A stretch of DNA of 64,000 nucleotides from Sphagnum compactum (taxonomy: Eukaryota > Bryophyta > Sphagnopsida > Sphagnales): assembly GCA_965153455.1 (NCBI GenBank), contig OZ234496.1, forward strand, positions 10,873,863 through 10,937,862, given 5' to 3'. Below the pieces are notes generated by a model, which was not told the origin of the DNA, made no database searches, and worked only from the letters and a program-made list of their open reading frames with translations. Shown one piece after another: positions 57,470-64,000 of this stretch (its first letter is position 1; the number at the start of each line of letters is the position of its first letter). The position numbers were made by a program, and so were the translations under genes.

Positions 57470-60400
57470 GTATTAGGCTTTATAGTGTTGTATATCCTTT
57501 TATTTTTCACATGTTGACTATTAGAACTAATTTAAAATTCACCTTTTCGTCCAAGTCTTGGTCATTTATATTTCCTTCTCCCATTGTGTTTATGGAACCC
57601 ATCCAACTTGGGCACCAAAATTTTATCCTTGTGTTCAACTTCCATGCAAATTTTTCATTTCACATGGCGCATTTGGTCATCTTCCCTCATGATTAACTTA
57701 GCATAGGGGAATTTGGTTGCTAAAGTATCCTAGAAATTCCTTTGGATTTGCCATGAAACCTTTTTCTTTTGGAGGCATGCAATAAGGACCATGGACCAAA
57801 TTGCTCAATTTTAATGCAAATAGTGGTTGTATTTAATGTGGGGCCAGATTCAAAAGGATGCTTGTAGAATCTAACTTCACCCAAAGTAACAATCATGCCA
57901 TTTCTAGATAATAAAAGTCAAAACTTGAAATTTGTAACATTCTTTAAGGGTGCCATGGTTTTTAGCAAATACCTACAACCATACAACATTAATAGCTAAC
58001 AAAAGATGCAATAAATATTTGCAAGCAAAATCAACACAACTTAAAGAAAGATGGCTTCAATTATTTTAGGGCAAACACCAACTAATTTAAACAACTTCTA
58101 CCTAGTGGGGCATAAATATCGTAAGGTACATACAATGTAAGAAAGACAAATTAAATACCCATCTTTTTCCATAACACATGCTTGAAAACCAAAGTTCCAA
58201 AATTCAAAATTATAGAAATTTACATGTAGATTATTGATAGATTCAACAAATTATCTCAGTGGGATATAAGCTTAAGGTTTTGCTACTAATTATTGCATAT
58301 GGGGATAGTCTCTAGAACATTCCATAAAAAATTATAAAGTTAAAGGACAAATTGTAGATTAGCAAAAACACTTATGGTTTAAAAGTTGATGGCTAATCAG
58401 TTATTTGATAGGATTGGTTGCATTAATTTGGCTATTTGTTTGCGTCTTTACAATGTGCCCTCTTTTTGGCAATCCTTGTAATTGCATCATAACAATTAGT
58501 GATGCAGTTTTCTTTTGGATTCACAAGATAGGGACATCATGAAACCAATGACCAAACAATGTAAAAATAGGTTGTGCTTTTGGTACAATAGTCAAATCCT
58601 CATAGCAAATGCAACATCCCATTTTATTTGGGTATAGTATTGAAGGTCAACAAGATGAAATAAATTCTTAAAAATAAAACAACAAATTCATGGTCCTAGA
58701 TACCAACATGTATTGTAACAAAACAAATCTTTGGAGAATGATGATTGGATCAATGACACTTGTGGATGGGAATTTCTTTTGTCCTTTTTGCATGACATTT
58801 AATTTACCATGTGAACATAGCAAATTGGTTGGTGATGGTGTTTACATTCTTGTTTAACATCACTTTGGTATAATAATTGATAAATATTTAGTGTAGTGTT
58901 TGATAATCCAATTTTATATAGAAAAATATGCCATGGTTTTTGGTTTGTAGATTGAGAGCTTAGAAACTTCAAAAGTTTTCAGGGTACAAGCTTTAGAGTT
59001 TTCCTACCTTTGCACAAAAATGCAGAATTAAGCTTTTCTACTTTGATTCTCAAATTAACAATCCAAAACATGGCATCAAGTGCTTGCAAGTAATGATAGC
59101 AAAACTTTTTATGTGTTGGATTGAAAGTTTTAATTAAGTACATTCTTGTGCTGGTGATGGTTGGAAAATTTAATGTGGAATGCCCAATGGCATCAACATC
59201 CAATACCTCCTCCTTCTAGACCTCCAACATGCTCACATCAAGGTTAGAAAACATGTAAATCACAATATGTGTGAAAGTTATTTCTATGTTGCATGAAACA
59301 TAGAGCTTAGGCTTACTAGTCACTCTTGAGAGCTTGGAATTGTAAAAAACTTGGACTTATTGTTGTTAAGGAAACTATTGACTTTGGAAATCAAGTTTAT
59401 AAAATCTATACACATATGTGGATTGATGTTAGAACTACCTAGGTGTCAAGGCCCATAATTCTTGACACAAATTGAAAAATGATTGTCAATTGGAGTTGAT
59501 AACCCTAAACCTTGGAGATTAACACCATTGTCACAACAATAATATACTAGTTCTTTGATGTTTTTAGTACCATCATCATCTTACAAACACCTAGAGTTGC
59601 AAACCTTAAACCTAATAACAACCTTAAACCCATAATTTTTAAAGGCTTCATCAACCCATAACAATGGCTACAATGGATTGCATATTCACACAAGCTAACC
59701 TCATTGAAAAATCACAATCTTAACTTATTAGAGATTGAAGCAAAATTTTGACCTACTTACCTCAAATATTTTGTCATGTCAGATCATGGTGTTGATTGTG
59801 GAATAGCTAATGCATAAACCTTAGGATCTCCCCACCACTCACTGAAAGAATGTCTCCACACTTTGTATACATATGCACATGCAATAAAACAAGAATGCAA
59901 AGAAAATAAAACCAAGGTTCAGCTTAAAGGATGTCAGATTTGCCATGTTCAAAAAGGTGCTTCAACATAAAGCATTATTTTTAGATAAAGTTCCAAGAAA
60001 ATTCAATCCAATGCCCATTAACAATTAATGAAACTTGACCATAAACTTGAAGATCTACTCATATTTGTAGGGCTTGAAGATTTGTTGATGAGCCCCCCTC
60101 AATTGCAAACTTGGTATCAATGTAAAAGTGGTAGCAACCAACATAATGAAAGTGAGCACCTTTGTGGTGACTTGTACCACTAATGTGAAAACCTTGTGAC
60201 TAAAAAAACATGAAGGAAGGAGAAGAGGTGTGAGACAAAATGGGAAGGTGGACAATGTTTACAAATGATAGTTGGTAGACGTGTCGATGAGATGATCCAA
60301 CCATGGTGGGGGGGGTACGGGGGTGTGAAGCCCCTAAGAAAATCTAGAAATTGTAGGAAGCAGTGATGGACAATGATCATTTATGTAAAAACAACAAACC

Positions 60401-61215
60401 TTGAATGAATTTCTCTTGTATATGGCCAATTTTTTATTATTTTTCATTGTTTTCCTTTATACAATTCATAGGTTACCACAAATTTCGCATTTGAGTGAAA
60501 TTTCACACTCAAAAAGTTGACTAATTGACACATAAGCTAGCAAGTCAATCAAAATGGATACAATAGATTTTAATTAAATAGACATGACACATTTTAGCCA
60601 CACAAAGATGATCGACATACTAATAACTACATATCATAATTGAGTGATCTTCTTTAACTAATTAAGTTCAAATTTGTTTGGTGTTTGTTTTGACTAAAAT
60701 TTCATTGAAATAAGATAAGGAAAAGGGCATGATACATTACAATTAGAACCATTAAATTGGAGAATTGAAGGTCTAGAAAACTTGTCCCATCCCTAGAACT
60801 ACCAGGTTTTATTTTCTGAATTTTTTTTATTAAACCTAAAACTAGGTCTTGAATCTCAAAAAAATCTAGAAGTGAACCCAATGATTCTTCCAAAATCTAA
60901 GAACTAACCAACATTAATTTGAACTTTGAACCAAATTTGTGCAAGTTTATATGCTTTCCAAGAATACCCAACAATCTCACAAGTGGTATAGAAATGAAAA
61001 CCTACAACTTTTTGCAATGTTTTGTTGAAAAATCCTACAAACATGGGTTCCCTCCACCTTAGCTCCTTTAAAGGAACTTCCCACACACTCTGCATTAGTG
61101 TGTTAGGGTAAACTAGTTGATGACCAAATATTTAAGTGTTTAGGGCAAGCCAGATCCAATGGGAGGGCTCTGTTGTTTTTGGTGTCTAAACAAAACTTGA
61201 ATCCCTTCTATTGGT
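57470..61215. other. No recognised gene
   Basis: Short ORFs on both strands have no motif. A GGGGGGGTACGGGGG patch lies near 60.31 kb. No repeat or RNA gene could be supported. Confidence 0.35.
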
Positions 61216-61650
61216 GCATCTTGCGCACTAAAAATCATGAAAAAATAATAGAATTGAGAAAGTTATGGCCCCCCAAAGTAGAAAGGGTTAAAAACTCAAA
61301 AACAAACCACCAAATGCTACAAAGGCCAATTTTTGAACACCCAAAAAATTCCTTGTTGTTCTTGCTATTAGAGTTCAAAGATGACTTGTAGAAATTTAGG
61401 TTGCGCTCCTATAACACTTTAAGTCATTTAAAATGAATAAGAAATAAGAAAGTTATGAGGTTTGAAAGTGGGGTCAAAATGAAGAAAAATGAAAAAAAAA
61501 GTGTTTGCAATTTGAAAAAATGTATTTTTTTACTGTTTTTTTTGGCTAGTCTTTTGGTTATGCATTTCCAAGATGATTTGTAGAGCTTGAGAAGGCGTTC
61601 CTATAACATACTAAATCACTCAAAATGGACAAGAATTGAAAAAGATTTGC
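61216..61650 (+). repeat. Degenerate repeat with about 190-bp period
   Basis: A module containing AATGGACAAGAA(A/T)TGA(G/A)AAAG(T/A)T(A/T)TG recurs with its AGTTATG core at 61261 and 61451 and AGATTTG at 61643, steps of 190 and 192. The last two copies also share GATGA(C/T)TTGTAGA and (G/T)CTCCTATAACA-type text. Further copies at 63.69 and 63.85 kb. Confidence 0.55.
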
Positions 61651-63650
61651 CAAAGTGCTCAACCATAGCTGGCAAGCAATTGACAATGAACCCATTCACC
61701 CTTGCTACAAGAAAAGCAGCCAATGTTTTTCTTCACCAATAACCTTTACAAGATTCTACCTATTATAATTTCGTTGTTGATAGTATGGCATGGCCCCTAC
61801 TTTTAGAGCACCCTTACCTGACTAATATTGCATAAGGACCAACAACGGCAATTATTCTGGAAATGAGGGCTCGATGCAAGGTGAGAGTGAATGGGGACTT
61901 GAATTCTCAAAACCTTCTTCAAGGTTCTTATCTAGCATAAGTTCTGGTAGAAATTTAATAGTTGTGATTTTGTTTGAGAAGCTTCAAAGGAGGTGCCTCA
62001 CTTGGAAGGTGCCCCTTTTGAGGTAGAAATGTCAATGAGGGTAAGGTGCTCTCCACATACACTAAATAAATTATACCAATTCTTTACCTATATCTCTAAT
62101 AGGATAAGCCCACACAACACTAGTTCGAACCAGTGTTGCGAAGGTACATCTTTTATCCAAATTACTCACTCAGTATGGATAGGATATATTATTTATTTGA
62201 ACGTATTTTTATAAAATCAATATAACCTAATAATGAAGCATACATGAAAGGACTTGAAGATATATTAATAGCAACATACCCACACACACTAGTTTGAACC
62301 TTGTTACCTTGTCAATGATAGAAGCCATTTTTTAAGGCTTTATTAACACAACTAACTTGCCTTCTTTGTACCTTTCTACATGTGCATGGGATTCCATGTA
62401 TGAAAATAAATGGATTCCCTCACTTTTGCAACAATGGCATAGGGCTTGGCAGCTTTTTTTTGTTTGGAATCACGATTCATGGCTATCTAGGATTTTTTAA
62501 CATGTGACCATGACAAATGGGGGACCCAAAAAACATTTCAACATTGGAAATTGCTATTATGTGACAATCATGTTGTAATACAATTATCTCCATGTCTTAG
62601 GACTCACCTTGAATCCACATTTTGTAAACTCACAAGATATCAATTTTGTCTTTTATGTGTGTGTTTTCTAGTTTTTAAGACAACAATCTAACTTGACCTA
62701 CTCATGACATGGTTGAGATTTTGATTTCAGATATGCTCTTATGGCAGTCATATCATTGGTTCTGAACACGGTAGCTATACCCACTAGTTGACTGTTTTCT
62801 TAAAGAATTTTGTGATGTAGCCAAAGTGGTGATCATCCATAAAATAATTTAAGCAAATTTTCTTTCATACAAAATATGAAAATTAAAAAAAATTGAATCC
62901 TTCTTGATTCTTGGCTACTAATTGAAACTTATTATAAAAATTTGGTAATTTGGATTTTCTTGTCAAAATTTGCTGAATTTGGGCCATTATTTCCATGAAA
63001 AGTTTTTTGTATATACAAAATCATATTTTTTAGGTGAAAATTTGACAAATTTTTGATAATAATAAAAAAAATTGCACTACCCTACCTATTTTTATTGCCC
63101 TCAAAAATTAAATTAATCAATATCTTAAATAACTTATGAGACATGTAGCAATTGACATTGTACAAAAAGTGTAAATACACGTATATTACCCACCATGTAA
63201 AACTAAGTATGAGAACTTACCTATCATGTAAAGAAGGATTTTTACACTTACATGGGGAAGTGTAAAAGAAATTCATTTACATTTACACAGCCCCATCATC
63301 CTTTATTATCGGCTTTATATCACCAAAAAGAAAACTTTTAAATCCAAAATTTGAAAAAAAGTGATATTGAAGGTTTTTAGCTGTAAGAAATGATAAAAGA
63401 AAAGTAAAAATTGTGAAATTTGTATTTGGGATTTTCATTGTGTGGCAAAAAAATATTTAAAAATGATTAAATATTTGTACTTATTTTTAATTTAAAGCCA
63501 AATTTGGCTAAGTCCTCTTCAAGATTATCACCATTTTAGTTACAAACAAAAACTCCAAAAAATACACTAGGCCCTATGTAAATGTTTTGGGGAGTGTAAG
63601 CTTTATATCATATATATACCCTTAGTGATTAGACTTATTTCCATATTAAT
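61651..63650. other. No recognised gene; one palindrome
   Basis: A 24-bp near-palindrome CAACACTAGTTCGAACCAGT (then GTTG) lies at 62115-62138. A related CACACTAGTTTGAACC is near 62.28 kb. Nothing else is supported. Confidence 0.35.
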
Positions 63651-63659
63651 TAGTTGTGG

Positions 63660-63875
63660 TGCATTAAAATGAACAAGAAATGAAAAAGATATGGGGTTTT
63701 GAAATAAAAGGGGATAATGTTTAGTGAAAAACATGTTAAAACAATTTGTGATTTGGAGTTTAAGATTCTTAAACATTTTATAGGTTTTGTAAAGCCTTAG
63801 TTAGTGTACGCATAGCTTCTGGATCTCCACAAAAGACAAGAAATGAAGAAGATGTGGGTCTCAAAGTAAGGGGGT
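63660..63875 (+). repeat. Further copies of the 190-bp-type module
   Basis: GAACAAGAAATGAAAAAGAT at 63671 and GACAAGAAATGAAGAAGATG near 63.83 kb, 163 bases apart by the AGAT core. Both are followed by a (A/T)(C/G)GGG(T/G)(T/C)(T/C)-type purine-rich stretch. Confidence 0.45.
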
Positions 63876-64000
63876 CTAGTAAATTGTTCAAATGTTTTGG
63901 TGTGTGGATAGCCTATCCTTTTTGTGCTTCTTCTTCATATTTCCTTCGCCTATGGAATTCAAAAAGGTATTGTAGACCTACATTTTGCACATCCATAGCC

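Overview
This is a repeat-dominated, AT-rich stretch of nuclear DNA from a land plant. The evidence is a plant-type Ty3/Gypsy retrotransposon primed by initiator tRNA-Met, CACTA-type transposon ends, and remnants of hAT-like, Helitron-like and other plant repeat proteins. The remnants resemble repeat families I associate with non-seed plants, but the window does not fix the lineage. I find no intact host gene, tRNA, rRNA or CRISPR array. Every coding-like region is a mobile-element gene or a decayed fragment.

Layout. 1-3.2 kb: a minus-strand remnant with a coiled coil and a RING-like zinc motif. 3.21-5.88 kb: a complete CACTA-ended non-autonomous element (element 1) with a CAT target duplication. 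5.9-7.2 kb: a 148-bp duplication and a coding-like remnant. 8.2-22.2 kb: a very large imperfect inverted repeat made of two copies of the element 1 family fused tail to tail near 11.1 kb. Its right arm is split by a 7.9-kb Ty3/Gypsy element (13105-21030), and its left arm by a 169-bp insertion. 22.2-33 kb: a coiled-coil remnant, a 110-bp CACTA mini-element, short duplications and otherwise featureless AT-rich DNA. 33.8-37.5 kb: a decayed gene of an unnamed repeat family with tandem repeats inside it, cut by a third copy of the element 1 family (37.5-39.6 kb). 40.5 kb: a hAT-like remnant. 43-46.5 kb: AT-rich DNA flanked by unpaired CACTA-type ends. 47.8-48.5 kb: a GC-richer block bounded by a 5-bp repeat. 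49.5-50.1 kb: a tandem array of about 175 bp. 51-54.7 kb: a decayed PIF1-type helicase followed by a C48/Ulp1-type cysteine protease. 55.1-56.56 kb: a fourth family locus, next to a minus-strand hAT-like remnant. 57-64 kb: short arrays and no recognisable gene.

The most interesting system is the CACTA-ended family, seen as five half or whole units at four loci. Each unit keeps the same cassette although the surrounding sequence has drifted: a long hairpin, a TATATAA box at the hairpin base, an ACCTACCT/AGGTAGGT palindromic array, and a block with CACGTG G-boxes. I infer that the family carries a conserved promoter-like or structural module. The Ty3/Gypsy element is dead. It has eight in-frame stops and at least two frameshifts. 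Seven stops are TAG or TAA at probable Gln codons, as expected from decay of methylated cytosine. One TGA sits in the protease active-site triplet.
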